A program made the position numbers and the translations under genes. The notes beneath the pieces were generated by a model. It saw nothing but the letters and a program-made list of their open reading frames with translations. It was not told the origin of the DNA and did not search any database. A stretch of 64,000 nt of DNA from CAIXQW01 sp046049675 (GTDB lineage: Bacteria; Bacteroidota; Bacteroidia; Chitinophagales; Chitinophagaceae), in the NCBI GenBank assembly GCA_046049675.1, contig JBJORA010000097.1:1-64000 (forward strand). The letters are read 5' to 3'. The stretch's first letter is position 1, and each line of letters opens with the position of its first letter. Positions 54,230 to 63,188 of this stretch are shown piece by piece.

Positions 54230-54895
54230 TTAGCTTGATCGCTTAGTTGCTAAAAATTGCTTTAGCATCATTAATGCGCTAATTAAAAATATTGCACCGA
54301 TAGCAATATTTATCCATGCTTGGTGTTGAGCAATAGACCCACTAAACTGTCGACCACCTGCTATAAAAATTGCAAGTGCAATCAAAGTGCCGCTGCCAAT
54401 ACCTAGAATGTACTTTAAGCGCGATCGAAAATTTGCTTGCAACAAATTTCGCTGCTGCAGCATAAGCGACCACGAAATCCAATACGGAAATTGCATCGGA
54501 TTAATTGCGCTCAACAGTAGGCCTAATAAAAAAGGTTGCTGCACAAGGTAATCTTTAGGAGCAGCAACTTGATTATGCATAGCATAGGCTTGCTTAAAGT
54601 AGCTCAAGGCAAAAAACACAAGTATAGCAATGGCTGCAATAGGTAAGTACTTTTTTATAAATAGATTTTTGCCAATCAAATTGCCTGCCACTGCACACAG
54701 ATAAGCATAAAGCATTTCAACAATTACAACCGCAATAGCAAATGCAATAGCAGAAGCAAGACCTTGCTTAGCACTGATTTGCGCAGCTGTAACATTGAGT
54801 GTCCCTAAAGGCAAAGCGCCCATTAAAGAAATTACAGCTCCAAGTACCGCAATACTGCTGATGTTTTTTAGAAGTCTTTGTTCAAAATGCGTCAT
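54230..54895 (-). CDS. LysE family transporter
   Basis: The 221-residue integral membrane protein has six hydrophobic segments and LysE/RhtB-like motifs (SLMGALPLGTLNVTAAQIS at the first segment, AINPMQFPYW in the middle). LysE proteins export amino acids or small amines. The NPMQFPYW motif is a Bacteroidota variant of the usual NPK. Start overlaps the upstream ATP-grasp stop by 1 nt (TAATG), so it is translated with it; the ATP-grasp product may be its substrate. Confidence 0.8.
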   Translation of the reverse strand: MTHFEQRLLKNISSIAVLGAVISLMGALPLGTLNVTAAQISAKQGLASAIAFAIAVVIVEMLYAYLCAVAGNLIGKNLFIKKYLPIAAIAILVFFALSYFKQAYAMHNQVAAPKDYLVQQPFLLGLLLSAINPMQFPYWISWSLMLQQRNLLQANFRSRLKYILGIGSGTLIALAIFIAGGRQFSGSIAQHQAWINIAIGAIFLISALMMLKQFLATKRSS

Positions 54896-55926
54896 TAGGC
54901 ACTTCTAAATTTTTTGGCGCTTGCAAACATGGCACGGCCTTGCGCAAATGTACCATATTTATGTCCACGCTTTTTGTTAGCAGCGCTTACCTCGTACAAC
55001 AGTTGCCAATGCTTAATGATGATACGCCACACTTGCCACAAACTATGTGTAGGGTCGTAAAGATGTGTGGGTTCGCTGCCGGCGCCGTTTACTTCTACAA
55101 CCTCTAGTTCGCCTCCTTGCAAAGCATCGTCAATGCTTTTACACATCACATCTAATCTGCCAAAATAAAATTCAGGAATTTGCATCGCAATGTTGTGAAT
55201 GCTATCCTGCAACGCTTGTGTACATGCTTGCGTAATATTTACAAATTTGCTGCCTAGTGCATGGTTGCCTATGCTGCTTAGCATAACTTGTTCTCCATCA
55301 GCTGGAATTTGCTGCAAAGCTTCGCCGAATTTTTGCTCGAGTTGTTCTATTTGCATTCGAGCTCTTGTATCAGAAAGAACTATTTGCAGCAATGTGCGTT
55401 TACCGTCTCCGACAGCTAATAGCGGTTCTTTTTTTACAATGCCAGTGATGCTATACTTATTTGTGTGCGGATGTCGTACATAAAAAATACCAAGCTCGCA
55501 TTGATGCTTGCAGGGTTCTTGAATCATGTACTTGCATTTAGCCTCGTCCAATGCTTTTTGCAAATGTGGCCACGCTGTAACCAACACTACACCTGCGCCT
55601 TTTGATCCAATATCTGGCTTTGCATAAAACGGAAATTGCCACGCTGTATGTCGCAATTCTGTTTGTACTGCTAAGAAGTTTTTAGTATCAAGTAATATAG
55701 TACGTGGACAAGCATAGCCCTTCATGGATTCGTAGATCTTGTATTTACTCTCCATATCCCAACCACCATGCTCGATGTGAGGATTGGCTGCAAAGAAAAA
55801 GAAGCAGCTGCGTGCCTTAGCGCAAAGCCATAGCCAATAGGGAAAAATGGGTAAGTATACCAGCCAACTTGGCCAATACTCCCAATGCGAAAAACGCCAC
55901 CACAATTTGATTTTTAACTTAGTCAA
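54895..55926 (-). CDS. ATP-grasp family ligase, uncharacterised
   Basis: The 343-residue product has ATP-grasp elements: FPFYAKPDIGSKGAGVVLV (phosphate/lysine loop), KYMIQEPCKHQCELGIFYV, KEPLLAVGDGKRTLLQIVL and the Mg-binding FGRLDVMCKS ... LEVVEVNGAGSEPTHLYDP. The N-terminus has a hydrophobic stretch (WPSWLVYLPIFPYWLWLC) that could associate with membrane. ATP-grasp enzymes join a carboxylate to an amine or thiol; the substrate is unknown. It overlaps NRDE by 8 nt and LysE by 1 nt. Confidence 0.78.
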   Translation of the reverse strand: MTKLKIKLWWRFSHWEYWPSWLVYLPIFPYWLWLCAKARSCFFFFAANPHIEHGGWDMESKYKIYESMKGYACPRTILLDTKNFLAVQTELRHTAWQFPFYAKPDIGSKGAGVVLVTAWPHLQKALDEAKCKYMIQEPCKHQCELGIFYVRHPHTNKYSITGIVKKEPLLAVGDGKRTLLQIVLSDTRARMQIEQLEQKFGEALQQIPADGEQVMLSSIGNHALGSKFVNITQACTQALQDSIHNIAMQIPEFYFGRLDVMCKSIDDALQGGELEVVEVNGAGSEPTHLYDPTHSLWQVWRIIIKHWQLLYEVSAANKKRGHKYGTFAQGRAMFASAKKFRSA

Positions 55927-56602
55927 GTTTGAGGGTACTACTTTGCTTGTTAACGTGATCGATGTAAATTAATGTTTTTTCTTCATGATCAACACTTATA
56001 CAAGTAGTACTTACTGTATGTACTAGAGGTCTTTGCATTAGGACTGCAACTTCTGCGTCATTTTCCTGTTGTGTTTGATGGAAAGTGAGGATATTATCCA
56101 CTGCGTTTTCCGATTTCAAGAAGGAATTGAACCAATCAATACGCTTGGCATGCATAGTAGCATCGTATAAGGTACAACTACTCCAGATTTGAGCTTGGTC
56201 TATGGGCAAAGTAGCGATATGCTTTGCACTGCCGTCCCAACGTAATTGCAAAAGTGTGTTGTTGTGTATTACGATTACAGTAAATGGCTCCACACCACTA
56301 AGCTCAATAGCTTTAATGGCTTCCAATACATCTGGTTGTGCTAATAGATCTAGTACTACCGTGCCACGACTTCTTGCATAAGAGCCTGCCACAATATGCG
56401 GTACAAATGCACCATTAAGCAAACATACTGCTGTGCCATCTTTGCCTAAGCCTACCCAAGTGCCTTTAGCATCAGCATCTATTGGGCATAAAATATCATC
56501 TTGTACTTGAGGCTGATATGCTTGAGCGCGCGTTAGTTTTTCGTCTCTGTTATGCGTAAGCACATATCCCTGAGCTTTGGGTATGTAAGTAACTGTACAC
56601 AT
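55919..56602 (-). CDS. NRDE family (TANGO2-like) protein
   Basis: The 227-residue product has the Ntn-hydrolase-like N-terminus MCTVTYIP-x-GYVLTHNRDEKLTR (the NRDE signature), DADAKGTWVGLGKDG and AVCLLNGAF, as in TANGO2/NRDE proteins. The family is linked to lipid or heme trafficking in eukaryotes; bacterial roles are unclear. Cys2 would be the nucleophile of an Ntn-type enzyme. Start overlaps the DinB-like stop by 1 nt. Confidence 0.87.
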   Translation of the reverse strand: MCTVTYIPKAQGYVLTHNRDEKLTRAQAYQPQVQDDILCPIDADAKGTWVGLGKDGTAVCLLNGAFVPHIVAGSYARSRGTVVLDLLAQPDVLEAIKAIELSGVEPFTVIVIHNNTLLQLRWDGSAKHIATLPIDQAQIWSSCTLYDATMHAKRIDWFNSFLKSENAVDNILTFHQTQQENDAEVAVLMQRPLVHTVSTTCISVDHEEKTLIYIDHVNKQSSTLKLD

Positions 56603-57108
56603 TAACCAAAACTCTTACGATAGGCTACCGTGCTATCTGCAACGCCAAAATTTTCATTCACTAAATAACTTGGCTGCAATGCAGAGATGCCAATACGAAT
56701 CAGCGCCATATGATGCACAGTGTGTTCTAGATTGTACAAGAGCTCACGATAGTAGTTGGTTTCGATATCTAAGAACTTGCCATCATTAGCAGGTGTTTGT
56801 AAAATCATTTTACGATCAGCACCTTCGATGTCGTGCAGTAGGTTTAGCAATGCGCCCTGTGCAGCACCGATATTAGTTTGTAAGTTTAAATTGCGTTCGC
56901 GCTTTTCGTAATTGATAACACCTAGTTCGTAGTTATTAATGACGCAGTAATACATTTCAATAATGTGACGCACGTGCTCGCCAATTGTAGCATTACTCAA
57001 TACATTAATAGGTTGCACAAATTGACTTTCACTCAAATCGCTTAGCGCGGTACTCAGTAGCAAAAGGTGTTTGCTGATATTATCGTATAATTGTTGTGCT
57101 TGACTCAA
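56602..57108 (-). CDS. DinB superfamily protein
   Basis: The 168-residue four-helix protein has metal-ligand positions GEHVRHIIEMYYCV and LEHTVHHMALIRIGI. It is more distant from the first DinB-like gene (19033) than a simple duplicate would be. First gene of a coupled set with NRDE, ATP-grasp and LysE, all joined by 1-8-nt overlaps. Confidence 0.78.
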   Translation of the reverse strand: MSQAQQLYDNISKHLLLLSTALSDLSESQFVQPINVLSNATIGEHVRHIIEMYYCVINNYELGVINYEKRERNLNLQTNIGAAQGALLNLLHDIEGADRKMILQTPANDGKFLDIETNYYRELLYNLEHTVHHMALIRIGISALQPSYLVNENFGVADSTVAYRKSFG

Positions 57109-57120
57109 AACCTTGCTTAA

Positions 57121-57873
57121 CTAAAATGATCTTGTTACGCCAAGTGAAAGGCCCAAAGCTTTATTGCGAAAACGGCTATTACTGATGCCTCCTGGTGCTA
57201 CTTGTGCTACCGTTGTCGTGGTATACTCTGTAAACAAGAAGCCTGCACCCAAGCGAGCACCCCACGTTTTATTAACTTGGTAGCGTGCATATAGTTGACT
57301 GTTAAGTGTGCCTAAGTCGTTATCGCTTATGAGTAGTGCATTGAAAAATGTAGGCTTCGCATTGTAAATTGGATCGATGTTATTGATTATATCCGCCTGT
57401 ACTGCTTGCTTTTTACCACCCAAGCTAATGCCAATAGCATCAATATTAAAACCCGCACTCAACTTTTTAGAAATGCGATAGCCAATATGAATTGGGATAT
57501 TAATCGCATTTGCTTGTACACCGCTAAAAGTGAAAGAATCAATGTTCGCAGGAATTTGGTCTGCGAAGAACACGCCTGGGCCAGTTTTGCCACTTGTAAG
57601 CTTTGCTGGCGCTGTAATAAATAAGGCATTAGAACCAAATACGCTTGTAAGTCTAGCACCAGTTCCAACGATCAACTTTTGATTTTTTAAGAAATACCAA
57701 TCCTTGCTATACGATAAGCTTGGCGCTATCATACTGCCAAGTTGCAAGTCTAGCGCAGCATAAGTGCTGTTGGCTCTTTTCTTTTTAACCTGTGGCTTTT
57801 TCTCTTGGGCAAAAGTATCAGTACTACTTAGCATACTTAAACCTAGTATTCCTAAAACAATTATTTTTTTCAT
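57121..57873 (-). CDS. Outer-membrane beta-barrel protein
   Basis: The 250-residue product has a signal peptide (ending SSTDTFAQ), then a Lys-rich linker (EKKPQVKKKRANS). Alternating strands follow (KLIVGTGARLTSVF, NIPIHIGYRISKKL, YARYQVNKTWGARLGAGFLF), ending LSLGVTRSF. A generic porin-type barrel; ligand unknown. It lies 12 nt before the DinB-NRDE set and 23 nt after YceI. Confidence 0.75.
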   Translation of the reverse strand: MKKIIVLGILGLSMLSSTDTFAQEKKPQVKKKRANSTYAALDLQLGSMIAPSLSYSKDWYFLKNQKLIVGTGARLTSVFGSNALFITAPAKLTSGKTGPGVFFADQIPANIDSFTFSGVQANAINIPIHIGYRISKKLSAGFNIDAIGISLGGKKQAVQADIINNIDPIYNAKPTFFNALLISDNDLGTLNSQLYARYQVNKTWGARLGAGFLFTEYTTTTVAQVAPGGISNSRFRNKALGLSLGVTRSF

Positions 57874-57896
57874 TTTATGCTTTACTTTTTTTCTTT

Positions 57897-58442
57897 TTAC
57901 TTTACTTGTACTGCCAGCTTTACTTTAACCATGTCGCTAAGGGTTGTGCTGCTTCCACCAACATTAAATTTGCGACGATTGATATTAAATTCACCATTTA
58001 GCAAATAGCCACCACCTGTAGCTGCCTTAGCTGTAAAGTCAAAACTCAAATTATAGCTCTTGTCACGAATAGTTATAACGCCTGCGAAATTGTACTTGTC
58101 CCCACCTAAGCTAGTAATCTTTGTGCTTTTTAAGCGAATGGTCTTAAACTTGGCTACACCAAAGTATTCGTCTTTGCGTAAATGTTCGTCGCGCATGTTA
58201 TTGCCTGTATTGATTGTAGAAGCATCTACAGTAACATCAAATGAGCTAGCGGCTAAATTTTTGGGGTCAAACTTGGCTGTACCTGCTAGGCCTTTGAATG
58301 AGCCGTCTACACCAATGCCTAAGTTTTTGATTACAAAGCTTACTTTGCTAGAAGCTGGCACTAATACCTGCGCGACTGCCGGTATGCCTAAACAAACTGT
58401 TAGGACACAGATGTTTATTAATTTATTTATTGATCCTTTCAT
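57897..58442 (-). CDS. YceI family protein
   Basis: The 181-residue product has a signal peptide (CVLTVCLGIPAVAQ) and the YceI lipocalin-like barrel (SKVSFVIKNLGIGVDGSFKG, FDVTVDASTINTGNNMRDEHLR, YFGVAKFKTIRLKST). Family proteins bind polyisoprenoids or amphiphiles in the periplasm and often rise under acid or base stress. The Crp/Fnr gene lies 37 nt upstream in the same direction. Confidence 0.9.
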   Translation of the reverse strand: MKGSINKLINICVLTVCLGIPAVAQVLVPASSKVSFVIKNLGIGVDGSFKGLAGTAKFDPKNLAASSFDVTVDASTINTGNNMRDEHLRKDEYFGVAKFKTIRLKSTKITSLGGDKYNFAGVITIRDKSYNLSFDFTAKAATGGGYLLNGEFNINRRKFNVGGSSTTLSDMVKVKLAVQVK

Positions 58443-58479
58443 TGGTTACAAAGTTGGAGCATTTAATTTAGTGAGATTG

Positions 58480-59175
58480 TCAGCTAAGCGACATTGCAAG
58501 CTGTTGTAACAAATTTTTATTAATAAGTGTGATGCTGTTGCGGTCGTGTTTAATAAGGCCAAACTTAGCAAAACCATTAATCATGCTGGTAACTGTTTGC
58601 CTACTGCTGCCAATTAGCGATGCAATATCTTCGTGCGTTAATACATTTTCTACTGTTGTACCCTGCTCTGCATGGCCAAAATTATCAAGTAAAAACTGGG
58701 CTAAACGTGCCTTTACATCTTTACTTAGTAAAGTACCAATGCGGGTTTCAAATAGCTTACTCTTTTGCCCAATCGTTTTTGAATAGCGCAAGGCAAGTTG
58801 CGGGCGTCGGTCTAACAGCTGTTCAAAATCGTTGATCGTAAATGCGCATAGGCTCGCAGGGCCTTTATAGGCTCGCGCAAATTCACCCACATCATTGCCC
58901 ACCTCTAAAGTATATTGCCCAAAGATTTCGCCCGGGCCTAGTACCTCCTTAATGATCTCTTTGCCACTTTCTTCGATAAAGCCAATTTTGATATAGCCAC
59001 TCTTCAAAAAGTACAAGTGCTTACTCAGTTTTTGTTCAAAGTAGATATATTCGCCTTCGTCATACTCCTTAAAATGGTGGGTAAAATGTATACTATTAAG
59101 ATCTTCTGGCGTTAGTTCGCTAAAAAAACTATGATTTCGTATTAATAGAAACTTATCATCTGCAATGCGCTCCAT
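58480..59175 (-). CDS. Crp/Fnr family transcriptional regulator
   Basis: The 231-residue product has an N-terminal cyclic-nucleotide-binding-like beta barrel (about 15-130: GEYIYFEQKLSKHLYFLKSGYIKIG, GPGEIFGQYTLEVGND) and a C-terminal winged HTH (about 150-230: LTHEDIASLIGSSRQTVTSMINGFAKFGLI). No Fe-S cysteine cluster of FNR type is seen. It probably controls its downstream neighbours (YceI and the barrel). Confidence 0.88.
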   Translation of the reverse strand: MERIADDKFLLIRNHSFFSELTPEDLNSIHFTHHFKEYDEGEYIYFEQKLSKHLYFLKSGYIKIGFIEESGKEIIKEVLGPGEIFGQYTLEVGNDVGEFARAYKGPASLCAFTINDFEQLLDRRPQLALRYSKTIGQKSKLFETRIGTLLSKDVKARLAQFLLDNFGHAEQGTTVENVLTHEDIASLIGSSRQTVTSMINGFAKFGLIKHDRNSITLINKNLLQQLAMSLS

Positions 59176-59182
59176 ACCTCAA

Positions 59183-59190
59183 CAAAGATA
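59183..59190 (-). promoter_or_regulatory. -7 element TATCTTTG of the Crp/Fnr gene
   Basis: Minus-strand TATCTTTG, full consensus, ends 7 nt from ATG 59175. Confidence 0.6.
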
Positions 59191-59390
59191 CTGTGAACTT
59201 CCATTATACGCTACAAGCTATTTGCCCAAAAGGTCGGTATGAAATTTTATTATATATGTAGGCTTTCCCCTGATTTGCTATTAATGGCTGCCAGTTGCAT
59301 ATCCCGTGAGGTTGATGGCTGACTATGGTCAAGATTACCCATGCGTTCTTGCTTACATTTGACTTTAGTTGCCTTAATATTGCTATGTAG

Positions 59391-60248
59391 ATGCTAGCAC
59401 ATCCATTACTACAGCACTTGCGCATCGCAGTGTCATTTTTTTTGTTGCCTACATTTTTGTTTGCACTAAGTCAATGTGGTACTGTGCATTGGCAGTATGC
59501 TGCAGTGCTTTTCGTTGTGCTTCATCTTTTTGTGTACCCTAGCAGTCACCTTTATAATAACTACCACGATAATGATACTGGCGCTGTAAGCGGATTGGAA
59601 TCACCCATAGCAAAATCGCAAGCTATGCTGCATTTAAGCATCGTTTTAGATGTACTGGCGCTACTAATCATTTTCTTTATCAGCAAGCTAGCAGCAGTAC
59701 TGTTACTAGCTTATATCCTTGGCAGTAGGGCGTATAGCAATAGAAAAATTCGCATTAAAAAGTACCCGATTGCTAGTTATGTTTTTGTAAGTGGAGCCCA
59801 AGGTCTGGTCATCTACTTTATTACCTTGTTCTGTTGTTCCACCGCGTTCAATCTTGTAGAGCATCTTGCACCAGCTTTTATTGCAAGCTTGTACATCGGT
59901 AGTTCTTATCCTATAACCCAAATCTACCAACACGAGTCCGATCAAAACGATGGCATTCGCACACTGAGTAGCCTGCTTGGTATTATAGGTACATTTAAGT
60001 TCTCAATTGTAATGTACACGCTTACCCATTGCTGTTTGCTAGCCTATTTGTACGCTACTTTGCAACATAGTCTAATATTAGTTTATATTGTTGCAAATGC
60101 TGTGCCTACGTATTTTTTCTACTTGTGGTTTCGAGATGCGCGCAGTAATATTGCACTAGTGAACTATAAAAGCACAATGAAAATGGCGGCAATCGCCTCA
60201 GTATGCGGTAACCTATGTTTTTTAATCTTTATATTGCTTAATGCATAA
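59391..60248 (+). CDS. UbiA-family prenyltransferase
   Basis: The 285-residue membrane protein has about eight segments. The first Asp-rich motif is in LYNNYHDNDTGAVSGLESP (N-x(2)-H-D-N-D), the second in QHESDQNDGIRTL; both bind Mg-diphosphate in UbiA enzymes. It would attach an isoprenoid chain to an aromatic acceptor. It opens the four-gene cluster; its stop is directly followed by the type III PKS start. UbiA enzymes of menaquinone or heme O synthesis are usually with other genes, so a dedicated role here is likely. Confidence 0.82.
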   Translation: MLAHPLLQHLRIAVSFFLLPTFLFALSQCGTVHWQYAAVLFVVLHLFVYPSSHLYNNYHDNDTGAVSGLESPIAKSQAMLHLSIVLDVLALLIIFFISKLAAVLLLAYILGSRAYSNRKIRIKKYPIASYVFVSGAQGLVIYFITLFCCSTAFNLVEHLAPAFIASLYIGSSYPITQIYQHESDQNDGIRTLSSLLGIIGTFKFSIVMYTLTHCCLLAYLYATLQHSLILVYIVANAVPTYFFYLWFRDARSNIALVNYKSTMKMAAIASVCGNLCFLIFILLNA

Positions 60249-61328
60249 ATGAGTGTACTTACTACCATCGGCATAGCTGTACCTCCTTACAAACTTGGTA
60301 TAATGGACATTTACCAAGCTGTAAAAGATGTGCATGCTACTACCGAGCAAGAAAAACGTGCACTTAGATTCATGTATAGCACTAGCGGTATTGCAACCAA
60401 ATACGTATGCATACCCGAGTTGCATACCGATGGACCAAAAGTAATTCTTAGTACAAGTGGTACACCAGCAAGTGTAGAACAACGCCAAGCGATTTATGCC
60501 GTAGAAAGTTTAGCCTTAGCAAAAAAAGCAATTGCTAACTGCATTGCCGACGATGACCTTAGTACTGTTACACATATCATTACAATCAGTTGTACAGGCC
60601 TTTCGGCGCCAGGCTTGGACGTGCAGCTGGTGCAAGATTTGCAATTAGCAAAAAATGTACAACGTAGCAGTATTAATTTTATGGGTTGCTATGCGGCTGT
60701 ACATGGGTTAAAAACGGCACATCATATTGCCAATAGCACACCTCATGCAAAAGTTTTAGTGGTATGCGTAGAGCTTTGTTCTCTGCATTTTCAACGCGAT
60801 ACGCATATAGATAATACCACAAGCTGTATTGTATTTGGCGATGGTGCTGCTGCATTTATTGTAGAGAGCGACAAAGGACAAAAGGGTTTGTGCATCAAAG
60901 ATTTTTACAGTGAACTAGCCTTAGATGGTTACGACGACATGGGTTGGCAGGTAACACATCGTGGGTACTTGATGACACTTAGTCCAGAAATACCGGCCAT
61001 CATTGAACGCAATGCGCCGCAGTTGTTTAGCAATGCCTTAGCGCACTATGGCATTAGCAGCGAAGGATTACAATACTGTGTGCATCCCGGTGGCAGAAAG
61101 GTTTTAGAGGCAACGCAAAAGTCATTGGGTATTAGCAAGCAACAATTAGATAGCAGCTACGAAGTGCTATTAAACTTTGGCAATATGAGCAGCCCGACAG
61201 TAATGTTTGTATTGCAAAATTTACAACAACGCTTAATTGCCGCCAATAGCAATGGCGATAATATCGTAGGCGTTGCCTTTGGCCCTGGTATAACACTAGA
61301 AACTTTTTATGTTCAACTTCGCGCATAG
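60249..61328 (+). CDS. Type III polyketide synthase (chalcone/stilbene synthase family)
   Basis: The 359-residue thiolase-fold enzyme has its catalytic triad visible: Cys147 in NFMGCYAAVHG, His279 in YCVHPGGRKV and Asn312 in LNFGNMSSP. FGDGAAAFIVES is the family's C-terminal GDGAA signature. It condenses malonyl-CoA extenders onto a starter acyl-CoA and cyclises to a phenol or pyrone. It begins right after the UbiA stop and overlaps the next gene by 20 nt. With UbiA it probably makes a prenylated aromatic; starter and chain length cannot be read from sequence. Confidence 0.9.
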   Translation: MSVLTTIGIAVPPYKLGIMDIYQAVKDVHATTEQEKRALRFMYSTSGIATKYVCIPELHTDGPKVILSTSGTPASVEQRQAIYAVESLALAKKAIANCIADDDLSTVTHIITISCTGLSAPGLDVQLVQDLQLAKNVQRSSINFMGCYAAVHGLKTAHHIANSTPHAKVLVVCVELCSLHFQRDTHIDNTTSCIVFGDGAAAFIVESDKGQKGLCIKDFYSELALDGYDDMGWQVTHRGYLMTLSPEIPAIIERNAPQLFSNALAHYGISSEGLQYCVHPGGRKVLEATQKSLGISKQQLDSSYEVLLNFGNMSSPTVMFVLQNLQQRLIAANSNGDNIVGVAFGPGITLETFYVQLRA

Positions 61329-61986
61329 ATCATACACGCTAGAATTACTTGATCAGCCAAATATTAGCGCTGCGGATATTTACACGAATATGCACGAGTT
61401 AAATATTATCAATACTTGGCTCGGTGGACATGCTACTACGATAAAAGGTTTTACAAGCCTTTGTAAAAACCAAACGCAACTTAGTGTTTGCGAAATTGGT
61501 TGCGGCGGCGGCGATAATATCAACGCGATTTACATGTACTGCAAAAAACACAATATCAATGCGACTTTTACTGGTATCGACTATAATGAGCATTGCATAG
61601 ATTTTGCAAAAAAGAAATACAGCCACTTGCCCGCACAATGGATTTGCGCCGACGCTTTTGCTGCAGATACGCAAGCTTACGATATTGTATTCACATCGCT
61701 ATTTTGTCACCACTTCAAAGAAAATGATGTGCAGCGATTAGCAGCATTAATGCAAAGCAAAAGCAGACTTGGATATTTTATCAACGATTTACAGCGCAAT
61801 AGAATTGCCTATGCAAGCATAAAAATATTAACCTCACTTTTTAGCAAAAGCCACCTTGTAAAAAATGATGCACCACTTAGCGTACAACGTGGATTTTTGC
61901 GCTCAGAACTGCAACATCTCTTTAGCGGTGCCAAAGTAATATGGTGTTGGGCCTTTAGATACTTAGTCGTTTTTAAGCAAGCATGA
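61309..61986 (+). CDS. SAM-dependent methyltransferase of the type III PKS cluster
   Basis: The 225-residue class I methyltransferase has motif I VCEIGCGGGDNINAI, acidic ATFTGIDYNEHC and the strand AYDIVFTSLFCHHFKEND. Most similar in outline to methyltransferases found beside type III PKSs, which act on phenolic products. It overlaps the PKS by 20 nt and the oxidoreductase by 4 nt. Probably O- or C-methylates the phenol. Confidence 0.85.
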   Translation: MFNFAHRSYTLELLDQPNISAADIYTNMHELNIINTWLGGHATTIKGFTSLCKNQTQLSVCEIGCGGGDNINAIYMYCKKHNINATFTGIDYNEHCIDFAKKKYSHLPAQWICADAFAADTQAYDIVFTSLFCHHFKENDVQRLAALMQSKSRLGYFINDLQRNRIAYASIKILTSLFSKSHLVKNDAPLSVQRGFLRSELQHLFSGAKVIWCWAFRYLVVFKQA

Positions 61987-63095
61987 TAAAACGTGTTGGC
62001 ATCATAGGAGGTGGTTTGGCGGGACTTTGCTTAGCAATACAATGTGCTAAACAAGGCAAGCAGGTGATGCTATTTGAAAAAGGCAATTTTCCGCGTCACA
62101 AAGTATGTGGTGAATATATAAGCGTAGAAAGCTATAATTTCTTGAAGTCGTGTGGCGTAGATCTATTACAGATTGGCGGTGTTGCCATCAATCAATTACG
62201 TTTGAGTTCGCTAGAAGGCAACACATTTACAAGCGATTTGCCTTTGGGCGGTATTGGTATAAGCCGCTACTTTTTAGACGAGCAACTGTACAAGCAAGCA
62301 TTAAAACTCGAGGTTGAATTTGTGCTAGATACCAAGGTAGATGCTGTGCATAACGACGGCGGCACATTTACTGTATTGCACAAGGGCTTACGTGAACAAT
62401 TTGATTTTGTGGCGCTATGCCACGGCAAGCGTAGTAATTTGGATGTCAATTGGCAGAGGCAATTCACACAGTCGGGTGTAACTAGGCTCAATAATTTTAT
62501 GGGCGTAAAGTACCATGTGCGCTATAACATGCCCAACAACGAAATTGCTCTTCACTATTTTGAAGGCGGCTATGCAGGCATAAGTCGGATAGAAGACGAT
62601 AAATTTTGCTTTTGCTATTTGAGTAGTGCCAAACACCTAAAGCAGCACAAGAGTATTGCTGAGGTGGAGCGACAAGTATTATGCAAAAACCCACATTTGC
62701 AGCACATTTTTGACAACGCCACATTTTTGTTTGAAGAGCCAGTTACCATTGCGCAAATAAGCTTTGATAATAAAGAGTTGTCAATTCATGGTATGCCAAT
62801 GCTAGGCGATAGTGCTGGTATGATAGTGCCGCTTTGTGGCAATGGCATGAGTATGGCAATGCACAGCAGTAAGCTTTTAGCAGATATTCTTGCCAGCAAT
62901 GCCCCAGCAAATACAATATCTGAACGATATATGCTTGAATGGCGCAAGCATTTTGCGCAACGCATGTGGGTAGGCAGAACAGTTCAGCGCCTACTATCAA
63001 AACCTTGGCAACATAGGCTGGCAGTGGGTTTGCTCAAGAAATTGCCTTTTCTTACAAAGCGCATTATCGCAAGTACACATGGCAAGCCATTTTAG
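61983..63095 (+). CDS. FAD-dependent oxidoreductase of the type III PKS cluster
   Basis: The 370-residue flavoprotein has the dinucleotide motif VGIIGGGLAGLCLAIQCA, FPRHKVCGEYIS (the family Arg-x-K-x-C-G loop of geranylgeranyl-reductase/hydroxylase-type enzymes) and GMPMLGDSAGMIVPLCGNGMSMAM (FAD-binding GD motif). It could hydroxylate the polyketide ring or reduce a prenyl chain. Start overlaps the methyltransferase by 4 nt. Last gene of the cluster. Confidence 0.85.
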   Translation: MIKRVGIIGGGLAGLCLAIQCAKQGKQVMLFEKGNFPRHKVCGEYISVESYNFLKSCGVDLLQIGGVAINQLRLSSLEGNTFTSDLPLGGIGISRYFLDEQLYKQALKLEVEFVLDTKVDAVHNDGGTFTVLHKGLREQFDFVALCHGKRSNLDVNWQRQFTQSGVTRLNNFMGVKYHVRYNMPNNEIALHYFEGGYAGISRIEDDKFCFCYLSSAKHLKQHKSIAEVERQVLCKNPHLQHIFDNATFLFEEPVTIAQISFDNKELSIHGMPMLGDSAGMIVPLCGNGMSMAMHSSKLLADILASNAPANTISERYMLEWRKHFAQRMWVGRTVQRLLSKPWQHRLAVGLLKKLPFLTKRIIASTHGKPF

Positions 63096-63148
63096 GCAAG
63101 AAATGGGCACACTAACATACCTCAAACTGACAATATCGGCATAATCTG

Positions 63149-63156
63149 TATATTTG
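63149..63156 (+). promoter_or_regulatory. -7 element TATATTTG of adk
   Basis: Consensus TAnnTTTG, with a ~32-nt A/C-rich leader before ATG 63189. Confidence 0.6.
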
Positions 63157-63188
63157 CAGGCTTAAAGCAATAACGACGCAACATTTTT

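Noticed and set aside
54230..59175. Calling the whole minus-strand run one operon
   Set aside because: Gaps of 12-37 nt between Crp/Fnr, YceI, barrel and DinB are compatible, but the only clear promoter I can place is that of Crp/Fnr; only the DinB-to-LysE part is directly supported by overlaps.
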